DNA from: CAWBRT01 sp050015355
GTDB taxonomy: Bacteria > Acidobacteriota > Terriglobia > Terriglobales > Acidobacteriaceae
Reading direction: 5' to 3'
DNA length: 33,257 bases
Assembly: GCA_050015355.1 (NCBI GenBank)
Contig: JBEKBO010000056.1
Span: 1 to 33,257, forward strand
The notes under the pieces were generated by a model. That model worked only from the letters and a program-made list of their open reading frames with translations, had not been told where the DNA came from and made no database searches. Made by a program: the position numbers and the translations under genes. Positions 22,265 through 30,690 of the stretch are shown here, piece by piece; positions within the stretch are counted from its first letter, which is position 1; each line of letters opens with the position of its first letter.

Positions 22265-23500
22265 ATGGCGGATTCGAGATGGATTAAAATTGGCGGCACA
22301 CTTCTTGTCGGGCTGTTTATTGCCTACCTGGACCGTATTAACCTCTCCGTAGGCCTGCCCTCTATTGCCAAGGACCTCGGCTTTGCTGGTCCGGGGTTCG
22401 CAGTGACGTCGAGTTGGGCGCTCACCACCTTTCTAATGGGTTATGCCGTTGCGAATGTTTTCGGCGGCATACTGACGCAGCGATTCGATCCTAAGTGGGT
22501 AGCTATATGTACCCTGACGATTTGGTCAGTATCAACCATACTCACAGGATGGGTCGCATCTGTAGGACTTCTTCTGTTCTATCGCCTCGTACTGGGTGTG
22601 ACGGAGGGAATCTATTGGCCCCAGCAGTCTCGATTCGCGAGATCGTGGTTCGCACCGCACGAACTTACCAGGGCTAACAGCATCATTCAGTATTATGGCC
22701 AGTACTTGGCGCTTGCGATCGGCTTCGTAAGCCTAACGCCGATCTACAATGCCTTCGGTTGGCACGTGTTGTTCTTCCTCACCGGTGGCGTTGGCCTAGT
22801 TGTGATGATTCCTCTCTATGGCCTCCTGCTGGGAAAGCAATCCGAAGCCCCATACCAGGAGCAGAAGGCTGGCCCGCAACCCAAGCTGACCTTGCGAGCG
22901 CTTGGCGGAGTGCCCTTTTTGCTTTTAGTGTTCAGTTACATCATGCAGGGCATGTTTTTTTGGGGAATTACGCTTTGGATTCCACTGGCGGTTAAATCGC
23001 TCGGATTTACCGGAGGCGCCCAAGCCCTCGGAAGCGCCTTGCCTTATATCGCGGCAATTGCTTTAGCGGTTCCGATGGCGATCATCAGTGACAGGACGGG
23101 GAAAAGAGTACTGATTGCCGCCTTGGGATTGCTGGTAGCTGGCATTCTACTCATTCTGCTACCACAAGTCAGCAGTGGTTATGCAAAATTGGCATTGATC
23201 ACTCTGGCATTGGGATACTGGGCGAGCAGTTACACGCCCAATATCTGGTCTATTGTCCAGTCTACGGCTGAACCGCAGGCGGTAGGCGCGGCCGCGGGTA
23301 TTATTAACGGCCTTGGGGCGGGTGGCGGAGGAACCCTGGCGGGATTCCTCGTAGGTTTGATGTATAAGTACACGGGGTCATATATGTCGGGATTCGTTGC
23401 CCTCGGGGTCCTGGTGATACTGGGCGGAACCGCACTTCTCATCTACGGGCGGATGATGTCCTCGCGGGGCTCCCTTGCGCTGGGTACGGGAAAGGCATAG
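22265..23500 (+). CDS. MFS transporter, anion:cation symporter family (sugar-acid type)
   Basis: A 411-residue, full-length, 12-helix transporter. YLDRINLSVGLPSIAKDLG in helix 1 and loop and GVTEGIYWPQQSRFARSWF in helix 4 region are typical of the hexuronate/glucarate/phthalate (ACS) branch. The ATG at 22265 is preceded by GGGGGAGG about 12 bases upstream; the open frame from 22223 is leader. The enolase-superfamily gene starts 85 bases after its stop on the same strand, so it most likely imports the acid that the enolase dehydrates. The divergent tcu genes could also profit from it, since TcuC is missing. Exact substrate unknown. Confidence 0.9.
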   Translation: MADSRWIKIGGTLLVGLFIAYLDRINLSVGLPSIAKDLGFAGPGFAVTSSWALTTFLMGYAVANVFGGILTQRFDPKWVAICTLTIWSVSTILTGWVASVGLLLFYRLVLGVTEGIYWPQQSRFARSWFAPHELTRANSIIQYYGQYLALAIGFVSLTPIYNAFGWHVLFFLTGGVGLVVMIPLYGLLLGKQSEAPYQEQKAGPQPKLTLRALGGVPFLLLVFSYIMQGMFFWGITLWIPLAVKSLGFTGGAQALGSALPYIAAIALAVPMAIISDRTGKRVLIAALGLLVAGILLILLPQVSSGYAKLALITLALGYWASSYTPNIWSIVQSTAEPQAVGAAAGIINGLGAGGGGTLAGFLVGLMYKYTGSYMSGFVALGVLVILGGTALLIYGRMMSSRGSLALGTGKA

Positions 23501-23585
23501 GTGTTTCAACTTTGGCCTGCATGTTGCGAGCTAGAGTAAGAATGCTGGAGCTGCTGATTGCATGGAGAGATAAGGAGCTGCGCAC

Positions 23586-24719
23586 GTGAAAATCAGAAAG
23601 ATTGAAGGCATATTTTTGTTTGCACCCTTTGAAAGGAAGTTGGGGAACTCTCAGGTTTGGTTTGAAGGCAAATCGGCAAACTATCTGAAGGTCGAACTCG
23701 ACGAAGGTATTACCGGATACGGGGAGGCCTACGGATTTGATCGTGAGCAACTGTCGCAGGTTATGAAGTCGCTCTTTCCGCATTTTGTTAATTTCCAATT
23801 CGACAAATGGGAGGACATTGAAGATCAACTGAGTCGGAAACTACCGCCAACTGTCTCAACTGCGATTCGCAAACGGCTTGAGAGCGCTCTGAATCTAGCC
23901 TACTGGGACATCAGAGGGAAAACTGAAAACAAACCTGTATGCGAGCTGTTTGGCTGCAAGCCAAAAACACATATTCCCGTCTATGGTACGGGATTGTTCT
24001 ACCGCGAAGTGTCCGACTACAAGGAACAATTGCCCTTGCTTTTGCCGGAGATGCAGCGCTTCATAGCAGCGGGCTATCACGGAATCAAGATGAAGGCCGG
24101 GAAATACCCGGCAGAGCAGGAAGCATGGCTGATTGGTCAAATAAGAAAGGAGCTTCCCTCCAGCATGAACTTGATGGTAGACGCTAATTGCGGGATGAGA
24201 AGCATGGAAGAGACGAAGGAGTTGATGAAAAGGCTCGAGCAGATCGGCGTGAAGTGGCTGGAAGAACCGTTCTCGCCTGACGCCTACGGCGACTATAAGG
24301 AAGCATGCGCTCACCGTAACGGGCTGCCTGTTGCAGCCGGTGAAAATGAGTGTACGTTCGACGGCTTCCCCAAGTTGATCGCGTCCGGGGTTACTATTCT
24401 TCAACCCGAGCTTTCTCTATGCGGTGGATTCTCGAACCTTCCGGCCCTTATGGAGTTGGCGAACAAGCATCAAGTGCAACTGACTCCACACGTCTGGGGA
24501 TCGGGAATTCTCTATAGTGCGACACTTAATTTTTATTCAATGCTGGGCAGCGGGCATACCCTCCCGTACGAATGCCCCTTCCTGGATGATCCGCTGCGCG
24601 ATCGGTGCTTTACTCACGTTTCGATAAAGAACGGCTTTATCGATGCACCAGCTCACGCCGGCCTCGGGGTGGAGTTCGACCAGGAGCAATTATCCAGATA
24701 CGTGACTGTTACTGTCTGA
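23586..24719 (+). CDS. Mandelate racemase/enolase superfamily sugar-acid dehydratase
   Basis: A 377-residue enzyme with the N-terminal capping domain (about 1-125) and a TIM barrel. Catalytic and metal residues are visible: K168 and K170 (GIKMKAG), D199 (MVDANCG), E226 (WLEEPF), E253 (AAGENEC) and H302 (TPHVWGSG). The KxK motif with His at the end of strand 7 is the mandelate-racemase subgroup, which mostly dehydrates or epimerises aldonic and aldaric acids. The Asp usually paired with the His reads as E275 in LQPELS. The start is GTG with AAGGAG eight bases upstream. It probably works with the upstream MFS transporter. Substrate unassigned. Confidence 0.9.
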   Translation: MKIRKIEGIFLFAPFERKLGNSQVWFEGKSANYLKVELDEGITGYGEAYGFDREQLSQVMKSLFPHFVNFQFDKWEDIEDQLSRKLPPTVSTAIRKRLESALNLAYWDIRGKTENKPVCELFGCKPKTHIPVYGTGLFYREVSDYKEQLPLLLPEMQRFIAAGYHGIKMKAGKYPAEQEAWLIGQIRKELPSSMNLMVDANCGMRSMEETKELMKRLEQIGVKWLEEPFSPDAYGDYKEACAHRNGLPVAAGENECTFDGFPKLIASGVTILQPELSLCGGFSNLPALMELANKHQVQLTPHVWGSGILYSATLNFYSMLGSGHTLPYECPFLDDPLRDRCFTHVSIKNGFIDAPAHAGLGVEFDQEQLSRYVTVTV

Positions 24720-24730
24720 AGTTGACAGTA
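24710..24730. terminator. Hairpin across the stop codon of the enolase-superfamily gene
   Basis: TACTGTC and GACAGTA form a perfect 7-base stem with loop TGAAGTT that contains the stop codon. It is followed by the tandem decamer GTTGACAGTA/GTTGACATTA. No T-run, so intrinsic termination is unsure. The partner gene moaA is convergent. Confidence 0.3.
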
Positions 24731-24789
24731 GTTGACATTAGAGTAGTAGTTGAATCGCCGTTGGGAAACCGCACAGGCGGAGATCGCTG

Positions 24790-25767
24790 CTATCCGCCAA
24801 TTTGAGCCATGGTAAACGGCGTATGCGCGGAATCCAGCTTCAAAAGCCTGTGCTGCGAGGGTTTCTTCCACATGATCTGATGCAGAACTTCCTTCAGCTT
24901 ATCGTCATCGCACCGCAGGTATGGCTTAAGGTCGACTCCCTCACTGGCGAACAGACAGCCCTTTGCCATACCCGAGGCAGTGACCCTTATGCGGTTGCAA
25001 CTCTCGCAAAACTCATTTGAAATCGGCGTAATCACGCCAATTGTACCTGCCGCGCCAACAATCTGGTAGTTCCTTGCAGGGCCTCCCGTATTGCCGTGGT
25101 CCAGCGTTGCGAGAGGATAACGTCGCGCGATTTGCTCAAGGACCTCGTGCCCGGTGACGCAAAGGGACTTCCATCCGGGTTCCATCCTCGTCGGCATGTA
25201 TTCGATAAAGCGCACGGTGCAAGGCTTGCGCAGGGTGAGCGCGGCGAAGTCCAACACCTCGCCGTCGTTGATTCCCCGCATAACCACCATGTTAATTTTG
25301 ACCGGAGGAAATCCGGCCTCTTCGGCAGCGGCGATTCCGTCCAGAGCTTTATTCAGGTCTCCGCCGCGGGTGATCGTTGCAAAGGTTTCCGGATTGAGCG
25401 AGTCCAAACTCACGTTGAGTCTTTGCACCCCTGCGCGGCGAAGCTCCGTCGCCATCTCTCGCAGCAGCAGACCATTCGTGGTCAGAACCATTTCCTTTAA
25501 TCCGTGGATAGCCGCCAGCGTTGCCACGAAGCCGACGACCCCCCGCCTGACGAGCGGCTCTCCCCCGGTGATTCTGATTTTTTCGATTCCCAGTGCAACC
25601 GCTTGGCCGGCGATGCGCTGCAGGTCTTCGAAACTTAGTATGTCTTTATGCGAAAGCTTGGGAACTCCCTGAGCAGGCATGCAGTAGCAGCAACGCAGGT
25701 TGCAACGATCGGTGACCGACAGCCTGAGGTAGTTGATGCGGCGTCCGTGCGAGTCAGTTAGTCCCAT
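24790..25767 (-). CDS. moaA: GTP 3',8-cyclase MoaA (molybdenum cofactor biosynthesis)
   Basis: A 325-residue radical SAM enzyme, full length. The N-terminal cluster motif is TDRCNLRCCYCMP (C-x3-C-x2-C), followed by TGGEPLVR. The C-terminal second-cluster motif is FCESCNR...GCLF, three Cys as expected. The conserved Arg segment around FIEYMP is present, and the protein ends with the family's QIGG. It turns GTP into the 3',8-cyclic intermediate in the first step of molybdopterin synthesis. It is divergent from moeB and mogA. The ribosome site before its ATG is weak (GCAGGACC). Confidence 0.96.
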   Translation of the reverse strand: MGLTDSHGRRINYLRLSVTDRCNLRCCYCMPAQGVPKLSHKDILSFEDLQRIAGQAVALGIEKIRITGGEPLVRRGVVGFVATLAAIHGLKEMVLTTNGLLLREMATELRRAGVQRLNVSLDSLNPETFATITRGGDLNKALDGIAAAEEAGFPPVKINMVVMRGINDGEVLDFAALTLRKPCTVRFIEYMPTRMEPGWKSLCVTGHEVLEQIARRYPLATLDHGNTGGPARNYQIVGAAGTIGVITPISNEFCESCNRIRVTASGMAKGCLFASEGVDLKPYLRCDDDKLKEVLHQIMWKKPSQHRLLKLDSAHTPFTMAQIGG

Positions 25768-26163
25768 TGGTCCTGCCGCAATACTAAGGGTCTATCCCGC
25801 AAAGTGCAATTTCAATTCCAAAGATTCGCCATCTTATGAAGAGCTTATCCGTCGATGCCGTGTTCCATGTGTTCCAAGTCGGAAGATAAAATCGAACACG
25901 CGGGCCTGCACGCGGTGCGGCGGCAGCTCGCATATCTCGTTCAAACAATAGATAATTGCCCTGCGCGTTGACTGCGAGCTTAGCGCGCGCAGGCGGCGCA
26001 AGAGGACTATATTTCGAGTCATCGCCCCAGGGCCTGCTAACGCTGATAAGGCGGCAGCGACGAGATCGGAATTTTTCGAGCGCAAGGAACGAGAATCGGC
26101 AAATGCCGGACTATTTTAGCGACGAGCGACACCGCAATTTGGGAAAATCCTGGATGAGAAACT
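25768..26163. other. Divergent intergenic region between moaA and moeB
   Basis: About 400 bases without a convincing gene. An 83-codon minus-strand frame (25834-26085) looks like chance, with no family features. I looked for a molybdenum-cofactor riboswitch and for -35/-10 pairs and found nothing I could defend. Confidence 0.5.
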
Positions 26164-27186
26164 ATGACTTCCTCTGACAATCAGCGCTACTCCCGCCAAA
26201 TACGTTACAGCGGAATCGGCGAGGAGGGCCAGAATCGCATTTTGCAAGGCCGTGTCGCCGTGGTGGGATGCGGCGCTCTGGGCAGCGTACAGGCCGAAGC
26301 GTTGGCGCGGGCGGGCACCGGCTTCATCCGCGTGATCGACCGCGACTACATAGAATTCAGCAATCTGCAGCGCCAATTGCTGTTCGACGAACACGACGCG
26401 GCGGCCGCTTCACCCAAGGCTATCGCCGCCGCGGAGCGCATGCGGGCCATCAATTCGGAGATCGAAATCGAACCGGTCATTGCCGACTTGACTCCGTCCA
26501 ATGCGGATGAATTGCTCGCCGATGTGCACCTCATTCTGGACGGAACGGATAACTTTGAGACCCGCTATCTGATCAACGATTTTGCAATCAGTCGCGGCCT
26601 GCCGTGGATCTACGGCGCGGCGGTGGGCAGCTATGGTCTGAAGATGCCGGTGTTGCCGGGCCGCACCTGCTGCCTGCGATGCGTCTTCCCCGAGCCGCCC
26701 TCCGGCGTGCAGCCCACCTGCGAAACGGCTGGAGTCTTGAGCCCCATCACCATGACGATTGGCGCATTGCAGGCGGCGGACGCGCTCAAAATACTGGCGG
26801 GCCGCACGGATCGCGTGGTGGCGCAAATCACCATCGTCGACGTGTGGACGGGCGACATCCTGCAGACGCCGCAACCCGCTCCACGTGCGGATTGTCCGGC
26901 GTGTGGACGCCACGAATTCGTATATCTCGAAGGCAAGGCAAGGCCGCCCATCAGCCTTTGCGGACGGAACGCAGTGCAGATCCATGACCGTACCCGGCAC
27001 GTGGACCTTCGGCAACTGGCAGCCCAACTCGAAGCGGTGGGTACCGTACGAGCGAACGAATTTGCCTTGCGGGTCCAGATTGCGCCTTACGAGCTAACCA
27101 TATTTCCCGACGGCCGTGCGATCATTAAAGGAACCACCGATGTTGGAGTTGCACGGAGCCTGTACGCGAAGTACGTTGGGAATTGA
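26164..27186 (+). CDS. moeB: MoeB/ThiF-type adenylyltransferase
   Basis: A 340-residue E1-like enzyme. The start RYSRQIRY is the family's N-terminus, the ATP loop is GCGALGS (about 35-41), and IDRDYIEFSNLQRQ and DGTDNFETRYLIND follow. Zinc Cys pairs are CCLRC and CPAC, and the catalytic Cys is in PTCETAGVLSP. It adenylates the C-terminal Gly of MoaD or ThiS. A C-terminal extension of about 80 residues (from CGRNAVQI onwards) lies beyond the core and occurs in many related proteins, but it is not a rhodanese domain. mogA follows 41 bases later; moaA is divergent. That context favours MoeB over ThiF, and one protein may serve both pathways. Confidence 0.9.
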   Translation: MTSSDNQRYSRQIRYSGIGEEGQNRILQGRVAVVGCGALGSVQAEALARAGTGFIRVIDRDYIEFSNLQRQLLFDEHDAAAASPKAIAAAERMRAINSEIEIEPVIADLTPSNADELLADVHLILDGTDNFETRYLINDFAISRGLPWIYGAAVGSYGLKMPVLPGRTCCLRCVFPEPPSGVQPTCETAGVLSPITMTIGALQAADALKILAGRTDRVVAQITIVDVWTGDILQTPQPAPRADCPACGRHEFVYLEGKARPPISLCGRNAVQIHDRTRHVDLRQLAAQLEAVGTVRANEFALRVQIAPYELTIFPDGRAIIKGTTDVGVARSLYAKYVGN

Positions 27187-27227
27187 CAGGCGGCCGCTTC
27201 TGCGCAGGAGTTTGGCGAGGCATATCG

Positions 27228-27710
27228 ATGAAGGCGGCGATTCTGACATTAAGCGACAAAGGGTCTCGGGGCGAGCGAGCCGACGTCAGCGGGCCGGCGC
27301 TCGCCTCGTGGCTCACCGAGCGCGAGGTGGAGATTGCGCGCACGGAAGTTATTCCGGATGAAGCCGATCTTATCTCGGCCAAACTCGCGGAGTGGGCCGA
27401 CGGCGGCGAGTTTGACTTGATTCTGACGACCGGCGGCACGGGAGTCTCTCCACGAGACGTCACCCCGGAGGCGACCGTGAGAGTGCTGGATCGGCTGATC
27501 CCTGGCTTCGGCGAAGCGATGCGGGCCGCCAGCCTCGCGAAAACTCCCCAAGCCATGATCTCCCGGGCGGTGAGCGGCGTGCGCAAGCAAACATTGATTG
27601 TCAACCTGCCGGGAAGTCCGCGAGGAGCAATCGAAAATCTTGAAGCTGTCTGGCCGGCGATTCCTCATGCCCTGAAGAAGATACAGGGAGACATGGGTGA
27701 TTGCGTCTAG
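27228..27710 (+). CDS. mogA: Molybdopterin adenylyltransferase MogA/MoaB
   Basis: A 160-residue protein that activates molybdopterin with AMP before molybdenum insertion. Signature motifs are TTGGTGVSPRDVTPEA and LPGSPRGAIENL, and the N-terminus LTLSDKGSRGERAD is typical of MogA. The start at 27228 matches that N-terminus; the open frame from 27183 lies in the moeB-mogA spacer. It forms one unit with moeB. The end has a short acidic tail (GDMGDCV). MogA and MoaB cannot be fully separated by eye. Confidence 0.93.
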   Translation: MKAAILTLSDKGSRGERADVSGPALASWLTEREVEIARTEVIPDEADLISAKLAEWADGGEFDLILTTGGTGVSPRDVTPEATVRVLDRLIPGFGEAMRAASLAKTPQAMISRAVSGVRKQTLIVNLPGSPRGAIENLEAVWPAIPHALKKIQGDMGDCV

Positions 27711-27766
27711 AGCAATTCCCCAGTAGATATATTCCAACCTACCAGAATGTCATGGCGAGCGAAGTC

Positions 27767-27808
27767 GAGCCACCTTTTGTTTCTGCTGCCGAAAACAAAG
27801 GGTGGCTC
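27767..27808. repeat. Long hairpin, probable dispersed acidobacterial repeat
   Basis: Arms 27767-27782 and 27793-27808 are 16 bases each, with one mismatch and a 10-base loop. Key parts are GAGCCACC, TTTTGTTT and the return AAACAAAGGGTGGCTC. Flanks GAGCGAAGTCGA and CTTCGCTC extend the symmetry imperfectly. It lies between convergent mogA and ugd. I remember similar sequences as short dispersed repeats in acidobacterial genomes; it is too short to code for anything. Confidence 0.5.
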
Positions 27809-27887
27809 CACTCCGCTTCGCTCCGGTCGCTTAGGAAATTTCGGCTACACCAATCCGGGAACTGCCCTAGCCTTCCGCGAATCCGGT

Positions 27888-29318
27888 CTAAGCGGCTTCG
27901 CGATTTTCTTCCTCGTTGGTAAACTGCCGCTCGTTGGCCTGAGGGCGAGCGCTTGGCGTTGCCTCTTGCCGTCCCACGCTGAAGTAGCTGAATCCGTGAC
28001 TTTCCATCTCCGCCCGCGAAAAGAGATTCCGGCCGTCGATCAGAATCGGATGGTTCATTGCCTGACGCAGGCGCTGAAAGTCCAATGCGGTGAATTCCTC
28101 CCAATCGGTGAGGATGAGTAAAGCGTCGGCCTTTTCCGCCGCCTCGTAGGCGCTCGCGGCGAAGGCAATCGGCGCGTCGGAAAATTCCTTGCGGGCGCGT
28201 TCCATGGCCGCCGGATCGTAGGCCACGATTTCGCAGCGCTCCTTCATCAGCATGCGGATGACCGCGATGGCCGGCGACTCACGAATGTCATCCGTCCCGC
28301 CTTTGAAGGCCAATCCAAGCACGGCCAAGCGCTTGCCCTTCAACATCCACAGCGCGCTGCGCACCTTCCGCAGGAACATATGCCGCTGCTCGTCGTTGAT
28401 GCGCATCACCTCTTCCAGCAACCGAAAGTCGTAGCCGAATTCGCGAGCCACGGCGCGGAATGCCGCAAGGTCTTTGGGAAAACAGGAACCGCCGTACCCG
28501 ATTCCCGGACGCATGAAGAGCGTTCCGATGCGCTGGTCGGCCCCCATGCCCTCGCACACTTCCTCGATGTCGGCGCCGGCGGGCTCGCAGATGCTGGAAA
28601 TTGCGTTGATGAACGAGACCTTCATCGCCAGGAACGCGTTGGCCGCGTGCTTGATGAGTTCGGCGCTATTGGTAGCGGTCACAATCAGATTCGCCGGCAA
28701 GATCGCGTCGTCGGGGAAGGGAATGGCGCCCTTAAGATGCGCGTAACTGCCATCCGTGAGCGGCTGGTAGAGCTGGCGAAGAATGGCGGTGCAGCGATCG
28801 TCGTCGCTGCCCACAATGATGCGGTCGGGATAGAGAAAATCGGTGACGCCAGTGCCTTCGCGCAGGAACTCCGGATTGGAGCCGACCTCAAACGATCCCA
28901 GTGGAGCTCTGTAACGAATCAGTATTCTCCTGATCCACCGGCTAGTCCCGACCGGCACCGTGCTCTTGACGGCAATCACCTTGAAGGAATCGATCTCACG
29001 AGCGATGTCATGGCACACCGCCTCCAACCAGGAGAGATCGGCCTCTCCGGTTTCCGACGGAGGCGTGCCGACGGCGATAAACACCACGCTGGACGAACGT
29101 ACGGCCTTCGCTATGTCGGTTGTAAACGTCAGACGTTTGTTCCGGTGCCTCGCTAGCAACTCCGGCAGGAACTCCTCATGAATGACCGTCTGCCCAGCCT
29201 GCAGGGCGGAGATTTTATCCCCGTCGTTATCAACGCAAATTACATCATGCCCGATTTCCGCGAGGCACGCGCCCGCAACCAGCCCGACGTAGCCTGATCC
29301 AACGATTGAGATCCTCAT
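27888..29318 (-). CDS. ugd: UDP-glucose 6-dehydrogenase
   Basis: A 476-residue NAD-dependent enzyme that makes UDP-glucuronate. The Rossmann motif is GSGYVGLVAG at the N-terminus, VGTPPSETGEADLSW is typical, and the catalytic Cys lies in GYGGSCFPKDLAA with the Lys of FLAMKVSF. The C-terminal domain includes LGLAFKGGTDDIRESP. The ATG at 29318 (MRISIVGSGYVGL) matches the family start; an ATG at 29348 would add ten residues and is possible. A tail of about 30 residues rich in Glu, Asn and Gln extends beyond the family end. It is the last gene of the minus-strand group with the radical SAM and epimerase genes, so it probably supplies a nucleotide sugar to the same envelope-polymer pathway. Confidence 0.93.
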   Translation of the reverse strand: MRISIVGSGYVGLVAGACLAEIGHDVICVDNDGDKISALQAGQTVIHEEFLPELLARHRNKRLTFTTDIAKAVRSSSVVFIAVGTPPSETGEADLSWLEAVCHDIAREIDSFKVIAVKSTVPVGTSRWIRRILIRYRAPLGSFEVGSNPEFLREGTGVTDFLYPDRIIVGSDDDRCTAILRQLYQPLTDGSYAHLKGAIPFPDDAILPANLIVTATNSAELIKHAANAFLAMKVSFINAISSICEPAGADIEEVCEGMGADQRIGTLFMRPGIGYGGSCFPKDLAAFRAVAREFGYDFRLLEEVMRINDEQRHMFLRKVRSALWMLKGKRLAVLGLAFKGGTDDIRESPAIAVIRMLMKERCEIVAYDPAAMERARKEFSDAPIAFAASAYEAAEKADALLILTDWEEFTALDFQRLRQAMNHPILIDGRNLFSRAEMESHGFSYFSVGRQEATPSARPQANERQFTNEEENREAA

Positions 29319-29373
29319 CTTCTGGTCCGTGGGTCCTTTCCCTGACATGGACGAAATCGTCCGTTCTTGCTCG

Positions 29374-30690
29374 TTAAATCCCGCGCATCACATCATGCGA
29401 ACTCTCTTCCGCGTCCAGATACGACAGCGAAAGAGGCCGCGACTCCTGAATGTCGCTGTAATCCTCATCCCTAAAGACCGACGTGTAATGCTGGTGCGCC
29501 CGCTCCCACGCCTCGTCGTCGGGTAGCGCGCCGAAGGTCTGCACATAAAGCGGACTTCCCGGGTACGGAAACATCGGCACCGGTTCGCTCACCCAGACTC
29601 CGTGCGACTTCAGCCGCTCCTGCCAGCGCCGGGTCTCCTCTTTATCGTCGTGCCCGGTAAGGATCAGGTTTGCCTGCACCCAAGGAATTCGTTGCTTGGC
29701 GTAGATCAGCAGTTGGCTGATGCGCTCGGTGCTCATCCGGCAATTCTTGTTCAACTCGTTGCGTCCGGCCTCCGTGATGGACTCAATGCCGCACTCGATG
29801 GAGATCGTGTGGGCGCGGCCAAGCAGGTCGAGCGTTTCCTCGTTCCACAGGTCGATACGCGTCTGGAACCCGATTTGCACGTTGCGCTCGGCGATTCCCT
29901 CCAGCAACCGGATAACATTTTTCCCGACGCCAAAAATTTCGTCGATGAAGTAGACGTAGTCGACCCCGCGCGCAACCAGCCGGTCGATTTCCAGCAAAAC
30001 GTCGTCGACATTGCGTTCGCGAAATTTGTTGCGGAACAGCGTCTTGTTACAGAAGGTGCAGGCCCAGGGACAGCCGCGCGCGAATTCGATTTCGGCGCCA
30101 CGGCCTTCGCCCCAGAAAACGTGATGGCGGTGGCTGTGTGCTTCCACGTCATAGTTGCGGAAGTCAAGCGCTCCGAGCATACGCATATCGACGACGCCAA
30201 GGCCGGGACTCATGTGTTCGCCCTGCTCGTCGTGCCAGCAGCAGCCGTCGATCAGGCTCCAGGGTTTGGCGGCCAGATCGGCAATCGCCTGGTCCGGCTC
30301 GCCGCGCAGGACCACGTTGGCGCCCGTTTTGCGCATGGCGGCTCGCGGCGTTGCCGAGCCGTGCGGGCCGATCAAGACCTTCGTGGCCGTGCCGCCGATT
30401 CCCGCAAACCACTGCCGCGGCACGCGCATTTCCGGAGGCGGGCAGCGCCAGAACAAGTAGGAAGGCGCTGAAGGAATCACCAGGAAATCAGCTCTCAGGC
30501 CGCGCACCCGCGCGCGTACATCCTCGATGGTGAGATTGCCGGTCTGGGCATCCACCACCAGGCAATCATGCCCCGCCTCTTGAAGTTTGTCGGCGGCAAA
30601 CAGCAGCTCCAGCGGAACGTGCGGCTCGCGGCAGCCGAAGTAAGTGGACCCCGTGAAATCCCAGTTGGGATTGATCAGTGCATACTTCAT
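29374..30690 (-). CDS. B12-binding-type radical SAM protein
   Basis: A 438-residue protein. The N-terminal part (about 1-180) resembles the cobalamin-binding fold (MKYALINPNWDF start; LLFAADKLQEAGHDCLVVD; VLIGPHGSATP) but lacks the DxHxxG motif. The radical SAM core has C207, C211 and C214 in ARGCPWACTFC. The rest follows the usual barrel: VYFIDEIFG, FQTRIDLW, SIECGIES, LTGHDDKEET. The start at 30690 overlaps the upstream epimerase stop (ATGA), so the open frame to 30828 is discounted. It resembles a family found beside nucleotide-sugar genes in envelope-type clusters. Reaction unknown; methyl transfer or rearrangement on a sugar or lipid is inference. Confidence 0.85.
   Translation of the reverse strand: MKYALINPNWDFTGSTYFGCREPHVPLELLFAADKLQEAGHDCLVVDAQTGNLTIEDVRARVRGLRADFLVIPSAPSYLFWRCPPPEMRVPRQWFAGIGGTATKVLIGPHGSATPRAAMRKTGANVVLRGEPDQAIADLAAKPWSLIDGCCWHDEQGEHMSPGLGVVDMRMLGALDFRNYDVEAHSHRHHVFWGEGRGAEIEFARGCPWACTFCNKTLFRNKFRERNVDDVLLEIDRLVARGVDYVYFIDEIFGVGKNVIRLLEGIAERNVQIGFQTRIDLWNEETLDLLGRAHTISIECGIESITEAGRNELNKNCRMSTERISQLLIYAKQRIPWVQANLILTGHDDKEETRRWQERLKSHGVWVSEPVPMFPYPGSPLYVQTFGALPDDEAWERAHQHYTSVFRDEDYSDIQESRPLSLSYLDAEESSHDVMRGI

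Noticed and set aside
25968..26013. TTGACT with TATATT as a promoter for moeB
   Set aside because: The two boxes are 34 bases apart, far beyond the 15-20 base spacing needed.
25768..26163. Molybdenum-cofactor riboswitch before moaA or moeB
   Set aside because: I could not find the conserved stem-loop pattern in either orientation.
28380..29156. 258-codon plus-strand frame opposite ugd
   Set aside because: Shadow of ugd, which has all catalytic motifs.
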